A stretch of 64,000 nucleotides of DNA from Nyssa sinensis. Its lineage: Eukaryota; Streptophyta; Magnoliopsida; Cornales; Nyssaceae. The translations under genes were made by a program, and so were the position numbers. The stretch spans positions 1,040,501 through 1,104,500 of the forward strand of contig CM018046.1 in the NCBI GenBank assembly GCA_008638375.1, written 5' to 3'. Positions 9,968-21,490 of the stretch are shown in pieces. The notes beneath the pieces are model-generated. The model was not told where the DNA came from, made no database searches, and was given only the letters and a program-made list of their open reading frames with translations. The first letter of the stretch is position 1. Every line of letters begins with the position of its first letter.

Positions 9968-12900
9968 TGTCACGACCCCAAATCCGGCCCATGCGGATCG
10001 AGGGCTCGTGATCGGCCACCGAGGCCTTTTCTGATTTCCATTAATCAAACGCAGCGGAATAAATTTCTTTTTCTATTGCGGAAGCGTCAATCAACACTTA
10101 AGTCAAAATTAGTCATCTATTTATACATTCCATAGTATTTACAAAAAGTACATGATGCAATTTTTCCAAAGCCTGCTGATGTCATATTCGATATACAATC
10201 CAAAATTTCCAAAAGCAACTACATCATGACTAGCAAAATCCTATTACAAAAAAGGTTCATAGCTTTACAAGCTTCCAACTAGTCTGATTGAACCTGTTAT
10301 TTCTTTTCCGATATCATCACCTGAAATAGGATAAAAATCCTATGAGCTCAACAGCTCGTGAGTATCCCAGCTCGTGAGCATTTCATAACATACCAAGGGT
10401 TTCAAAATTACTATATAATTCAATATAGAAATGTCAATGATCAGATATCATATGTTATCTTAATTTATAGTACAAGATAACGGTATCAAATTCGCTTCCA
10501 ATAAATCTCAATTTAACGCTAATTGTAAATCGATAATCAATAACATAGTTCAATAAATCAAAATCACAGTTCAATATTATGGTTCAATAATCATAGTTCA
10601 ATAATTCAAAATCATGGTTCGATAACCCAAATTCATAGTTCAATAATTTGGATTCATGGTTCGATTTTCAATATTCATATTCAAAATGATATATTCCACT
10701 TCTATGGCCAGCAAATTAGAACCTCGCTGACTGAGATCGATGGGCTAGCTAGTTCGATATGCCGTATCAACACCGGCTCACCACAATATACCCTGTGGGA
10801 TGGGTTCGATAAATCACAACCTATTCGATAGTGACCAATCATAGAAGAGTGTTCTATTCAAAGCATCAAAATCATATCAAAAATCAATAATCATCAATAG
10901 CAGTTTAATTACTCAAATCAAAGTTCTTTATTTAATATTTAGTTAAAACAGTTCAAACAGTTGTAAGAAGATCATATAACATTTGAGTATCTTACAAACA
11001 TATTTTCTTAAGTCAAAGAAGACAATATAGTTGTCAATAAGTTATTCAAAACGTATACAGTATAACTGTTAAACAAAGGCTATAAAGGAAAACGATTTCA
11101 TATGTTGATATATCATAACAGAGTTCAATATTTATATCTATACTAAAAATGTCTACCTCAATATGGTATGAAATACTCACCTGAATTCCAAAAACTTAAC
11201 TCCAAAAATCCTTCCTATGAAGTTCCCTAAAATCACATTTCAAAGTTCGGTTACATTCCATAATATCACTCTGATTTAATTATCATTAATTCTTTTTCCT
11301 ATTTTAGTTACATTTCTTGGGTAGCTTATTTAAGTTTTAAAGTTTGATTCTATTACTTTACATATTTACGTGTCATATTTTTCTGTACCTTATTTCATAA
11401 TACGGACCTCACCATTGAGTCCGGAACGTCGAAGAAAGTCAGTTTAGGCTTTCCTAAAATTAAATTTGGACTTTTGTATGAAAAGGGCAAAATGGTCATT
11501 TTACCTATTTACATATCATATTTTTTCGTACTTCGTTTCGTAGTTTAGACTCTACCATTGAGTCCGGAATGTTGAAGAAAGTCAATTTAGACCTTTCTTG
11601 GTTTCAATTTGGCCTTAGAGGTACCAGGGGAAATTTGGTCATTTTACCCCCTTATGTGTCTTTATTTTTCGGGGCCTCGTCTCATAAAATGGACCTTGTC
11701 ATTAGCTTCAGAATGTCCTAAATAGTAAAAATTCACTATTCATATGTTAAATTTGGACTTTATTTAGTCAAGTTTTGAATTAGGGGCATAATAGTCATTA
11801 TACTTTATTTATTAAATAATTAAATTAATCATTTAATTTTTTAATTATTTTCCAGGGGCCTAATTGCATAAAATTTCTATCGGTTGGGCCACAGTGGAAT
11901 TTCCTAGAAATTCTGGGGTCAATCCGTAATAAAGAAAAGTTCTGGTTTATTTAAATTTAATTTAAAACAGAAAACCAATGGGTTCGGTCCAACCCTAAGT
12001 GAACCGGTCCGGTCTGGTCGTAAACCAACCGGTTTAGCCATTTTTTATACGTGTTGCTGACGTCATGATGACGTCAGCCCTATCTTTTTTTTTAAAATTT
12101 AAAAACATATTGAAACGCCGTCGTTCCACTTATTGGATGGCAAGCCCAGATGCTGTCACGTGTCTGAGTCAACTCAACCTGGTTTTTAAAACCGAGTTGA
12201 CTCATTGTCTTCTTCCCTACTTTGACCCCCACTGTAACCCTAGTTACAGTTTTCCATTTCCTTCAATTTCGTGACTTTTTACTCACCGTTTTCTCACTGT
12301 TTTAATCCTAAACCGTTTCTAAATTATGAACGACCGGTTTGGCATTCATTTTGGAGTTCCAAATGAACTCTTTGCTTCATTTTTTAGCCTTGATAGTTTA
12401 GACCGATAATTCGACTGTAAATGCTCATTTCTGAGCTAAATCTAATGGGACTTGTTCTGTTGTGATCCCCTCTTCATGGGGTTTCACTTTTCATTCATAA
12501 AGGTGGGTTTAAAACTGAGTTTAAAGGATTGGGTTTCAAACCCGTAGCCTGCAACTCGATATTTGGAGGGCTTTTCTTGAGCTTTATGATCGCGGTCATA
12601 GGTTTTTAAGTTCCTTGTAGTGTCTAGTTTAGGTTTTGACAAGCCAAAATCAGTTTGGTGAACTTTGGTTCAGACCTGCTTCAAGCAAGGTCTTTAATGG
12701 CGGTTTGTCCATGGGTTAGGTGTTTTTCACTGTTTTCATGGCCTAAAATCATGCTTAACAGTCTTATAAACATATATTTAAACATCCTACGTATATAGAC
12801 TGCTCCAAACGGTTCATATTCATGCAAAATTTTAGAGAGAGAATTTGGCAAGTTTATGTGTTCATACCTTTTTGGTTGTGATTCTTGCCCCTTTTTCTTT

Positions 12901-13471
12901 CTGATTTCCTATATTTCCTTAGCTTCTTGTATTCCTTCTTGCAGAGCAAGCATGCAATGCATGTTTTTGCCCTTATAGCCACCTCAACCGACCTCTCTCT
13001 CTCTCTCTCTTCCATTTTCTCTCTCTCTCTCTCTCTCTCTACACGATTCAAGCCTACACCTAGCCTTTATCAATCTCTCTTACACACTATTAAATTCTAC
13101 TTTTTACAATTTCAGCTTTCTATTAAATTTCATTTGGATTTTATGCTTGATATTTTGGGGTTAATATTTTGAAGCTATATATATATATAATATCATACAC
13201 CTACACTTATACACTAACACACACATACATATATTTGTATAAACATATATTATTATTACCATTATTATTTGTTTAGTTATTTTTATTTTAATCCTTGCAT
13301 TTTTATATATTCGTCAATTTTCGATTAATTTTATATTTTGATTTAATTTCAAACTTAACTCACGTCATAGTTCAGTATCATAGTTTGGGTTACATTTTAT
13401 GGCTCGGGTCTACCGGGTCGGGTACCGGCTAACTCGCGTCGGTCCCACCTAACTCGGGTCAGGGTATTACA
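9968..13471 (-). mobile_element. 3.5-kb solo LTR inserted in the Tat pol region
   Basis: It starts TGTCACGACCCC and ends GGGTATTACA, and is flanked by a perfect 5-bp duplication ACATG (9963-9967 and 13472-13476). Flanking pol sequence is continuous once the insert and one duplication are removed. No pol motif or large ORF lies inside. Long LTRs whose ends resemble TGTAATACCC...GGGTCGTGACA are common in Tekay/Del chromoviruses, so minus orientation is inferred. It contains a (CT)n tract and CTCAGAAATGAGC-like blocks shared with the LTR at 21491-25274. Confidence 0.8.
12991..13041. repeat. (CT)n microsatellite
   Basis: Two CT dinucleotide runs are separated by a short TTCCATTTT interruption. 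They lie inside the nested solo LTR and read as GA repeats on the minus strand. The ORF-like frames here are low-complexity artefacts. Confidence 0.9.
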
Positions 13472-13476
13472 ACATG

Positions 13477-14570
13477 AGGATTATGATAGGATGGGCATGA
13501 AAATATGGTATGAGCTTCCGAGCGGATATCACCAAGGCTAAGGCTAATTTTTCACTTTAGGAGTATCTTGTCTCGGTGTCCAGAAGCCCCTTGCTAACGT
13601 AAAAGATAGGCCTTTGAATTCCCTTGTCCTCCCTAACTAAAACAAAGCTGATGACATTTTCTGATATAGCTAAGTACAGGAGTAGCTTTTCCTCCGGTAC
13701 TAGTTTTGAAAGGAATTTGGGGGAAGCTAAGTATCACTTAAGTTCCTAGAAAACCTCTTCGTATTCAAAAATCCATTCTAGGGCCTTACTACCCCTCAAA
13801 GCTTTAATGAACGGGAGGCACCGATCCATGGATTTAGGGATAAACCTATTTAGAGTTGCTGTCCTTCCATTCAGGCCTTAGATATCTTTCTTAGTTTTAG
13901 GTGACTCTAGTTCAATTAGAGATTTGATCTGTGAGAGATTTGCCTCGATTCCTCTTTGAGAGACTAGAAAACCCAATAATTTCCTTTTTATGATCCTGAA
14001 GGTACATTTTAAAGGGTTTAGCTTCATCCTATGTTTCCTCAGGATGTCGAATGTCTGGCTCAAGTGCTGGATGTGGTCACTCTTCCAAACACTTTTGACA
14101 AGCATGTCATCAATGTAGACTTCTATTGTGTCCCTAATTTGGGGGCCAAACATTTTGTTTACAAGCCGCTGGTACGTAGCTCCAATGTTATTTAAATAAA
14201 ACGACATCACTCTACAATAATAGAGACCTCGTTTTGATATAAAGGCCATTTCTCCTAGTCTGGAGGAAACATTTAAATTTGATTGTATCCAGAGTAAGCA
14301 TCCATAAAACTCATAAGTTTATGCCCTGTAGTGGCATCAACAAGTTGATCAATTCTAGAAAGAGGAAAGTTGTACTTGGGACCAACTTTATTTAGGTAAG
14401 TATAGTTAATGCAGACCCTCCACTTGCCGTTCTTCTTTTTGTTGAAAACTGTATTTGCAAGCCATTCTAGGCAGAATACTTCTCTTATCATTCCAGCATT
14501 TAGTAACCTCTAGACCTCTTCATTGATGATCTTGTGGCGTTTAGGCGCAAATGTTCTTCTTTTTTATCTC
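13477..14570 (-). pseudogene. Reverse transcriptase and first RNase H remnant of the Tat element
   Basis: On the minus strand, 14491-14273 encodes the RT finger/palm start (ANTVFNKKKNGKWRVCINY, then MDAYSGYNQI). 14249-13878 carries the catalytic YIDDMLVKS and the thumb (HRMKLNPLKC, FLGFLVSQ-like). 13870-13477 shows the connection and the first RNase H with FYVSKGL and ETRYS motifs. A frame break near 14250-14272 and several stops inactivate it. The frame ends at the nested solo LTR and resumes at 9966. Confidence 0.8.
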
Positions 14571-15010
14571 ACATAAGGATGGTCTGGATTTGTCATTAGC
14601 TTGTGAGAGATGAAATTAGGATCTATTCCCTCCATATCTTTAGTTTCCCAAGCAGATACCGACAGGTTGTTTTTTAGAAATTTAACAATTTTCTCTTACT
14701 CAGAAGGAGACAGAGCTGAGCCAATTTGTAGATACTTTCCCTCCCCTTCAATCCTGATGAGTACTTTGATGGGCTTCTTCATTGGTTTGACCGTGTTATC
14801 CCTTCCTCTAGGACTTAATGGCCCATCAATTTCAAAGGGACACTCCTCTGCCTCATGAAGGTTGGAAGGTGAAGAACTTTCCCTTTTATGAGCATATTGT
14901 GATTGCTATTTGGGGGGATTTTCCTTTAATACGAGGGCATGACATTCCTGGGCAGTGGGCTGACAGCCCTTGATAGAGAAGACTGTGTCGTTGTGGATAT
15001 ACTTGAGGCA
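14571..15010 (-). pseudogene. Linker between protease and RT of the Tat polyprotein
   Basis: Minus-strand translation gives a hydrophilic linker containing EAEECPFEIDGPLSPR and WETKDMEGIDPNFI. The latter resembles the FAWSxxDMPGIDP region that leads into RT in Tat elements. It is interrupted by stops. Confidence 0.55.
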
Positions 15011-15499
15011 TTAATGGAAGGTTGAGGTAACTGCTCCTATTTGATGGATCCAGGGTCTCCCAATAATGACATTATAGGGGGATTTAGAGTCTAAGATCAT
15101 GTCTTCAGAGATTAGTGTCTTATGTCCATCTCCTTCTCTCGTCGTGGTCGGTAGGTCAATTTTGCCTAATGGGATGCTGAGATTTCCATCGAATCCTGCA
15201 ATGATAGCGACGATAGCTTTGATGTCATTAGGGTTGAGCTTCATGTGTTTGAAGGGTTCGTAGAATAATACGTTGGTGGAGCTTCCAATATCTACGAGAA
15301 CCCTTCTGATCTTGAAGTTAGCAATTTTGAGTGAGATGATAAGAGTATTGCTGTGGGAACAGTGTATCCCAACGAGGTCCAGTTTAGAGAATTGGATTTG
15401 AGGTCCTGACTTTATCTTTTTCTCAATGGTCGAGATTTGGAGGACATGGGGCTCTGCCCTTGCCTCTCGAGCATACCTTTTTTTAGCTCGGTTAGACAT
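15011..15499 (-). pseudogene. Retroviral-type aspartic protease segment of the Tat polyprotein
   Basis: This 162-codon open segment contains the catalytic triad region RRVLVDIGSSTNVLF, where the usual DTGSS or DxGSS motif reads DIGSS, and a downstream YNVIIGRPWIH flap/dimer motif typical of plant Ty3 proteases. Its role would be cleaving the gag-pol precursor. It lies between the gag zinc-binding segment and RT. The segment itself is open but the surrounding frames are broken. Confidence 0.75.
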
Positions 15500-15628
15500 T
15501 TTTGTTGTCGCATTGTTAGCATAAAGGACAAAAATGACTTGATTATTTTGCTATTGGTCATTTTAGATTTCTTTCTATTCAGGTCTCTGTTCTTGCCTTC
15601 TTTACAATGGTCTATCGTTATGGGGGTT

Positions 15629-17270
15629 CTACCTCCCGTCCTGTCGAACAAACTCCCTTAGTCGTCCTCTTCTAATGAGATGCTCTATTTCCTGCTTAAG
15701 AGCTCTGCACTCGTCAGTTGTGTGCCTATGCTTTTTATAAAAATCACAATATTTTTTTTGATTTCTTGTGTCAAGGTGGCTTTTTAGCGGGTCTGGCCAC
15801 TTCAAGTTTTCAGGAGTCTGGATCTGTTGGAATATGTGAGTGAGAGAAGCATTTAGAGGGGTGAAAGTTCCATACCTTCCAGAGTTAGGATTTTTCTGGG
15901 CTCTAGGTGTCAGTCTCTTGTCAAGGCTCCTATCTCTTCCTATTAGCGTTGGTATCCTTCTTCTGAACTTACTCATCCTTCTGAGCTTATTCTTTTGCTT
16001 TTTGGAAAGACGCTTTTGTGTTTTTAAGATTAATATACTTCTGTGCTCGTTCCATGAGTGTTGTCATATCGATGGGAGGATTTTTGGTCAAGGAATCTTG
16101 GAAGGGTCTAGTCCCAAGGCCTGAAGTGAGGGCAACCACTAGGAAGCTCAGACTACAGTCGATTATTTCTATGAGCTTGGCATTAAAACGAGCTATATAT
16201 TCTTGAAGCAACTCTCCTTTTGATTGTTTTATAGTCAAGGAGAATTCTGGTCCTTCTTAACTTCTTGTTGGTTAGGAATCGGTTAAGAAACAGCCTATTG
16301 AGCTCATAGAAATTGCTGATCGATTTTTGAAGGAGGTTGTAGAACCATTTAAGAGCGGTACCCTTGAGGCTCGTCACTAAAGTTTGGCACATGAAGGCAT
16401 CAATAGCTCCATGGAGAGCCATTGTGTGCTAATAGTGAGATAGGTGGTCCCCTTGGGTCCTCAGATCTGTCATAGAGGGTGAATTTTGGGACAACAAACT
16501 TTTTCGGACCGTTCTTCAGTCATTAGGGCAAAGGTAAATGATGTGGAGAGCCTTTCGAGTAATTTACTTAGTTCGTCTTGTTATAGAGAGGCATGGAATC
16601 CTCTGGTTGAGATTGTCTACTTCTACAAGTCTGTTATCTCCTTTGCCCTTTAAGGGGCTCTGGGCAGGATTTGTTGCGGGATCGGAACCCTGTTGTTGAT
16701 CTTGTCTTGTATCTCCAAATCCTCGACTCAGGGGAGGAATCTGTCCAAAGTTAGTAGGAGGACATTCCCCCCCTCCCAAGACTAGGAGGACTAGAGCCTC
16801 GGGAGGCTGGAACTCCGGTGGCACTAGGTTAGCTCCAGAGGCTATTGGAGTAGGATTCCTCATTCTGCTCTGATATTGGACAACTGGATGAAACGCAAGC
16901 ATTCCTCTCCCTATTGCTATTGACGTCTCGGATCAACCCTTATATAAGTGGTACCATGGGAGTGCACCAGTTGCGTGTTAGGAAACTCCTCGTTGAGGGA
17001 TTCTCCCCCCATGACGGTGGTGGGAGGATGAGTTCCTCTATGAACAACGTTAGTAGGAGGAGAAGAAGGAGGATTGCTCCATTGGCTTTGGGCCAATGAA
17101 GCCAGAGCTTGGGACATGATAGTAAGTTGTTCCTGTATCTGATCAGATTGTCGTTGAATCCGATCAAGTTGTTGTTACAACTAATTGGGTGTTTGTCCTC
17201 TTCTTCTTCCAGTAAGGGGCTGATTTTGAGGGTTTTGGGAATTCTTTCTAGGACGAAGGCTGGGAGCCAT
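15629..17270 (-). pseudogene. gag remnant of the Tat element
   Basis: The start codon at 17268-17270 opens a basic N-terminus (APSLRPRKNSQ) that hits stops within about 30 codons. Further pieces are a proline-rich segment (16917-17117), the retrotransposon gag core (16183-16422, with LKGTALKWFYNLL) and its continuation (15987-16238). The C-terminal His/Cys segment is YCDFYKKHRHTTDECRALK (15629-15976), a form typical of Tat gag. At least five frame breaks are present. The product would be the capsid/nucleocapsid precursor. Confidence 0.75.
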
Positions 17271-17336
17271 TGCCTTTTGGAAGAAAAAGACAAAAAGGTT
17301 TATTGTTTATAAAGAAAAGATAGCAAGAATGATTGT

Positions 17337-17360
17337 CGTTCCCACAGACGGACTCCAAAC
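17337..17360 (-). promoter_or_regulatory. Primer-binding region of the Tat element
   Basis: Immediately inside the 5' LTR the minus strand reads GTTTGGAGTCCGTCTGTGGG. This resembles the TTGGCGCCGTCTGTGGGA-type sequence usual at this position in Tat and Athila elements. It would prime minus-strand DNA synthesis. The tRNA partner was not determined. Confidence 0.6.
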
Positions 17361-17821
17361 TGATGTTTATCTTTTTGATCAAAGATGCCTCCCGTCCTTC
17401 GCTACCTATCAAAAACTCAGGATCAAAGGGTCACCGGAAGGCTTCCGATGGTAGCTGCTCTGATGATAAAGTCAGTAAATAAAAAAGACTATAATTGAAA
17501 AGATTAATTGAACATGACTAGAAAGCGTACCTTATGGTCTTATTTATAGGTTGTAAGATCTCCTAAGTTGAGTAGGATTATGAGTCCATAAAAGTAGAGA
17601 TTCCTAGATATCCGAAGATAGTAGTTTCCATATAGAACTCTATTTCCTTATTCTGAGGTTCAGTAGGATATGGAAGGCGGTGTCATATTCTGAACCACAT
17701 ATCTCTGAACCCCCGTGCCCATGTGATCTGGATAGAACAATCTTCTGTGATCTGTACCCTGAAGAGTTTTGTACATATACGTGTTATGCTTTGAATATAT
17801 TTGTCACTTTATGCTATATCA
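17361..17821 (-). mobile_element. 5' LTR of the Tat element
   Basis: 461 bp, starting (plus sense) TGATGTTTATC and ending GCTATATCA. It is followed by the duplication CATAC (17822-17826). It differs from the 3' LTR by scattered substitutions and small indels, indicating an old insertion. A TATA-like CCTATAAATAAGACC lies on the minus strand near 17540-17555. Confidence 0.87.
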
Positions 17822-17826
17822 CATAC

Positions 17827-17855
17827 TTTTAGGATACCAATTATGTCCTACATCA
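17827..17855 (-). mobile_element. Remaining end of the LTR split by the Tat element
   Basis: TTTTAGGATACCAATTATGT and the following CCTACATCA match the ends of the relatives at 2411-2732 (TTTTTAGGATACAAATTC, then CCTAGATCA). This confirms that 4258 and 17827 were once adjacent. Confidence 0.75.
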
Positions 17856-17949
17856 TGTATTGTCAGCTATGGACAAGCCTAGAACTAAGGATGCATATAT
17901 ATATGCATGAACACAGGGAAGATAGCTTAGAGCCTACAACTAATGTCCC

Positions 17950-18360
17950 AAGAGCATCTCTAATAATTTCTTCAATTTAGCCCTTGTTAACTTGTCCGTG
18001 TGCCCACTTTAGTTGACACCTAAACATGTTATATCATAAGTTAGCTTTAACAAACATTTCCTTCTCCAATGTACATGTTAACTCATTCTCTTATCTGGAT
18101 CTCACATCTCTTCTATTCTCCCTTACTCTTTCCTCCCTTTCTCTCTCTATCCTCTCACATAAAATATTAAAAATTTATTTTTTCTTGGTATCATGGCTAA
18201 CCAAAGGACTGGCCACAGTTAGCTTCAAAGTTAACATATGACAAGTGAGTTCATGTTTAACATATATCTTAACGGATCCATTGGAGTAATTTTTTTGTTC
18301 ACTCCCTAACAGTTGACACTAATACCTATATTTAGCACATCTACTCTGAATGCTCTAAGG
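17950..18360. mobile_element. Possible hAT-type MITE
   Basis: The segment opens AGAGCATCTCTAATAATT and closes GAATGCTCTAAGG, so its ends form an imperfect inverted repeat around AGAGCAT/ATGCTCT. Internal text such as CCATTGGAGTAATTTTT is usual in the common plant MITEs with GAGCATCTCCAATA ends. No coding capacity was found. The boundary and target duplication were not resolved. Confidence 0.4.
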
Positions 18361-19341
18361 ATGCATGTTCATGCAAAAAATAAATAAAAATAAGGGGATG
18401 TTAGATAGGTGGTGACCCAAATGAATGCATGGGGTACCACCATTTGAAATTTTGAAGGGCAGTGTCCTTGCTTAGGCATTCATTGTGCCCCACGTACCTA
18501 ATTTGTGTATCTCACCATTGAATAAAGTAAGGACTACTTTTTGTACAAAGGCGGAGGATGCCAGGTTGTTTGTTTGGAAATTAGATTAAATTTTCCACCA
18601 GGAGAAATTGTGTTTTGATTTGGCCATTTGTAAGTTTAGTTCATGGCATTATGATCTTATCACTTTGCTTTTCTATTTCTCATTAGCTTTTTAAAATTGG
18701 ATGGACTATGATAGCCAAAGACTAAACAATCATCATTTCTTTAAAATTTTAATATTTCTCACTCTCAAATTGGGAGTTAATAATATGTGTTCGCGTTATA
18801 AAAAAAAAATAAAAATGATTGCTTCACGTGGTTAAACTTTCTTAGAATGACCTTTAAAATTTAGTGCAGTAATATAAATCTTAACTATGCATGTTTTTGT
18901 TATATTCGTCAAAAACTTGAAGTAGTTTGGAATGGCACATTGAATTTGAATTTGAGAGTTTATTAGTGAAAGGAATACATACATATATACATCTTTCGAC
19001 TGCATGGAAAAATGTGTTATTTATGCATCTTTCCTTAATGTCTCTAAATTTATTAAAAAAAATATAATGTTATTATAAGTTTAAGTGTATATAAGACAGA
19101 CTGTTTTAATTCTTGCATGATGTAGAAATTGAATTTTTATTTATTTGAATCATTTATAACTAGTTTCTAGGTCATCTAAAAATTAAAACAACTTGTCTCG
19201 TGTGCACTCGAGTTTAAGTAGCATTACACACAAAGAAATCAGACTTTTCAAATTTGTGACATAATTTGTTTTTGGTTTGAAATTCAATATATTTTTCCAA
19301 TAGAATAATAAAAGAGTCACATTATATAGAAAATCCCTCTC

Positions 19342-19381
<40 letters not shown>

Positions 19382-19823
19382 GTTTCCCAACAAAATACAA
19401 CTGCAATATGTGGGCAGCATTCCTGGTAGATTATGACATTTTGGTCACTTGAGGATAAGAAAGTGCATACGAATACTCCTACGCGCCTGCCTGCACAAGC
19501 AAGCAGTGGTGCTCTTCTGGAGTTAAAAAGTGACTCTTTTTTTTCCTAGCCTAGTTGAAATACATTGTGGCAATGTTACTAAATGCATCAACATTATTAA
19601 ATCCTTTCCCTTCTCTCATAAGTTATCTTCTCTGCTACTCCCAAAAGAAAACCTTTGATTGCACTTTTATTCATCTCAAGCTTAACATCCAACCATTTGC
19701 CATGACAGTACTGAAGCATCTGCAGGAGACCCAAAATCTTCACAAATTCAATAAGATCTTAGTTCAGATCCAAAGCAACACTTTTTTCTGATTCATAGGC
19801 TTACATTAATTCACAAAACCAGT

Positions 19824-19858
<35 letters not shown>

Positions 19859-20039
19859 CAACACATTGAACAATTGCAAACTGAAAAAACATATATACTC
19901 CAATCTTCAAGAAATCTTCTGGGTGCAGAAATAGATCAACATAACAGGAAACAAAACTTTGCCGATTAATAAAAAGAACAAAGTTATAATTAATGAAGAC
20001 AAAAGAAGAGACAATATATATATATATATATATATGATC
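18361..20039. other. Intergenic region downstream of the BLT-like gene, with microsatellites
   Basis: No gene was recognised. It contains a (GA)n run at about 19343-19378, a (TA)n run at about 19828-19857 and another at about 20016-20034 next to the BLT-like stop codon. The last part probably includes the 3' UTR of the minus-strand gene at 20040. Confidence 0.6.
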
Positions 20040-21046
20040 TTAGCTCATGATAAGATTATTGGATAGAGGGCTTTTTTGTTTCAGTAATATCCTCAGCTGA
20101 GCCTTTTGGCACTCCAACTTGGTACCCAAATGCCTACTTTTAGATCCAATAGCTCGAGCCACTCTTGGAAATTCAACGAACCCTTTGATTCCTCTCCTAA
20201 TATGAGGATTTTCTGGTTCCGGTGAGGCTTTTCGCTGGACTGCCATAGAATGAACAATGACATTATTATCACTATTACAAGCTGACTTCTCACCCACAAC
20301 ACACCTTTTTGCTTCTCCAGAGATACCATCGCTGTCGCTAGCAGTAGAAGCAGCCTCAATTTGATTCTTTGGGTCCATCTTGGAATTTGATGGCTCAATT
20401 TGGGTTTGTTTAGTAACCTCCAATTCTAGTATCTTTTGCTCCAATAAGAGCTTTGCCTCCTTAAGCTTCATTTGAACTCGCTCTTCCCTTAACACCTCCG
20501 CCATTCGTAGCATCTTTCGCTCCTCCTCCATCTCTTTCTTCATGCTATTGATGTGTGCTTTATCCGATGAAATCTCCCTGGCAAGCTCTTCGCATATTCG
20601 CTCCAAGGCTTCTCTTCCCCTTCTCTCTGCAGACAGCTCTCTGGTCAGCTTTTATTCGCAGACTCCAATTTTTTACGAGTCTTTCTTTCGAATTCGAGCT
20701 CTGCCTTCAGTTCAGTTATCTGGGCTCTAGCAATATCCAGCTCGGATTCCATGAAGGGCCTGATAAAGGTGAGATCCCAGAAAGAAGCGGCAATCTTCCG
20801 TGCGGATATAGGGAGGTGGAGACGATGAAGTTGCTTATCGGTATGCTGTTCTTGATTTTGTTGCTGATGTTCTTGATGGTGATGGTGATGATGATATTGT
20901 GGGGGTTGAGAATAATTATAAAATGGGTTCTCGTACAGCTTCCAGGTTGGGCAAGTGGAGGTGGTGATGGGTTCGTCGGAAATGGACTTATTTCTGGTAT
21001 TTTCTGAGGTACTGATCATCATCATCATCGCCATCATATCTTCCAT
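20040..21046 (-). CDS. BLT: BRANCHLESS TRICHOME-like coiled-coil protein (one-base frame break)
   Basis: A single exon encodes about 335 residues if one base is allowed for. The N-terminal part (21046-20645) has a Met/His/Gln-rich region (YHHHHHHQEHQQQ), then LPISARKIAASFWDLTF and the start of a long coiled coil (ELKAELEFERKTRKKLES). The frame then breaks in a run of four T (20650-20653, AAAA on the coding strand), where one more A would restore it. The coiled coil continues (SAERRGREALER, EMEEERKMLRMAEVLREER), followed by a basic tail to a stop at 20040. The family acts in trichome branching and cell-shape control in Arabidopsis, and related proteins form a small plant-specific group. An assembly error or a real null allele are both possible. 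A paralogue in the same family cannot be excluded. Confidence 0.75.
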
Positions 21047-21490
21047 ATGGAATTCGATCTTTCTTTGTCGTGCTTTTCTCCAAGTGAGCTTTCTTTGATA
21101 GGAGCTTTTGCTTTTGTGTTTTCTAATGAGAGTAGGCCCAATTCTACCTATTCTAGCTGTTGTGTAAACTTGGTTTGAAGATCTGGATTGTGAAAAGGGA
21201 AAGATACATCACATGCACCTCATCGTAATTAATAGAAGCGGTGGAGGGTGGAAGTGCCCGCCGCTCTAATTCGTCCTTTGATCCGTCCCCAATTGGAATT
21301 GTACTGTTTTTACCGTTTATATTGTAAAATTTATGTATAAAATTAATCACACTAAGTGTACATAAATATTTACGTAATTCGATTTTAAGTCTATGTAAGT
21401 GAGTACAATAAAGAATTTCACTAAACTCACAACAGGTTACCACTTTCAGTCTCAAATAAAACTGAAACTTTCAATGTCTCTGTCTTCCTC
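21047..21490 (-). promoter_or_regulatory. Upstream region of the BLT-like gene
   Basis: This 444 bp lies between the start codon and a long LTR that begins at 21491. It presumably holds the 5' UTR and core promoter. No unambiguous TATA box was selected. The stretch has AT-rich segments near 21310-21350. Confidence 0.4.

Larger units (their letters stand above)
4259..17821 (-). mobile_element. Complete Tat-lineage Ty3 LTR retrotransposon (decayed, with a nested insertion)
   Basis: The element is bounded by two LTRs of about 460 bp (4259-4717 and 17361-17821), each TG...CA, and by the duplication CATAC. Read on the minus strand the order is 5' LTR, primer-binding site, gag, aspartic protease, RT and first RNase H, [3.5-kb insertion], second archaeal-type RNase H, integrase, tandem-repeat 3' UTR, antisense ORF, polypurine tract, 3' LTR. 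The second RNase H, the 3' UTR repeats and the antisense ORF are known marks of the Tat lineage (Tat, Retand, Ogre). Every coding domain has stops or frameshifts except the archaeal-type RNase H segment, so the copy is non-functional. Confidence 0.88.

Noticed and set aside
12854..13172. Arg/Glu-rich and Ser/Leu-rich ORFs on both strands
   Set aside because: They are translations of the (CT)n microsatellite inside the solo LTR.
15437..17312. Several plus-strand ORFs across the Tat gag and protease region
   Set aside because: Antisense shadows of gag and protease, with no motif of their own, unlike the aORF at 5166-7092.
20555..21007. 150-aa plus-strand ORF with hydrophobic segment
   Set aside because: It is the reverse complement of the BLT-like coding exon; the minus-strand frame shows family motifs.
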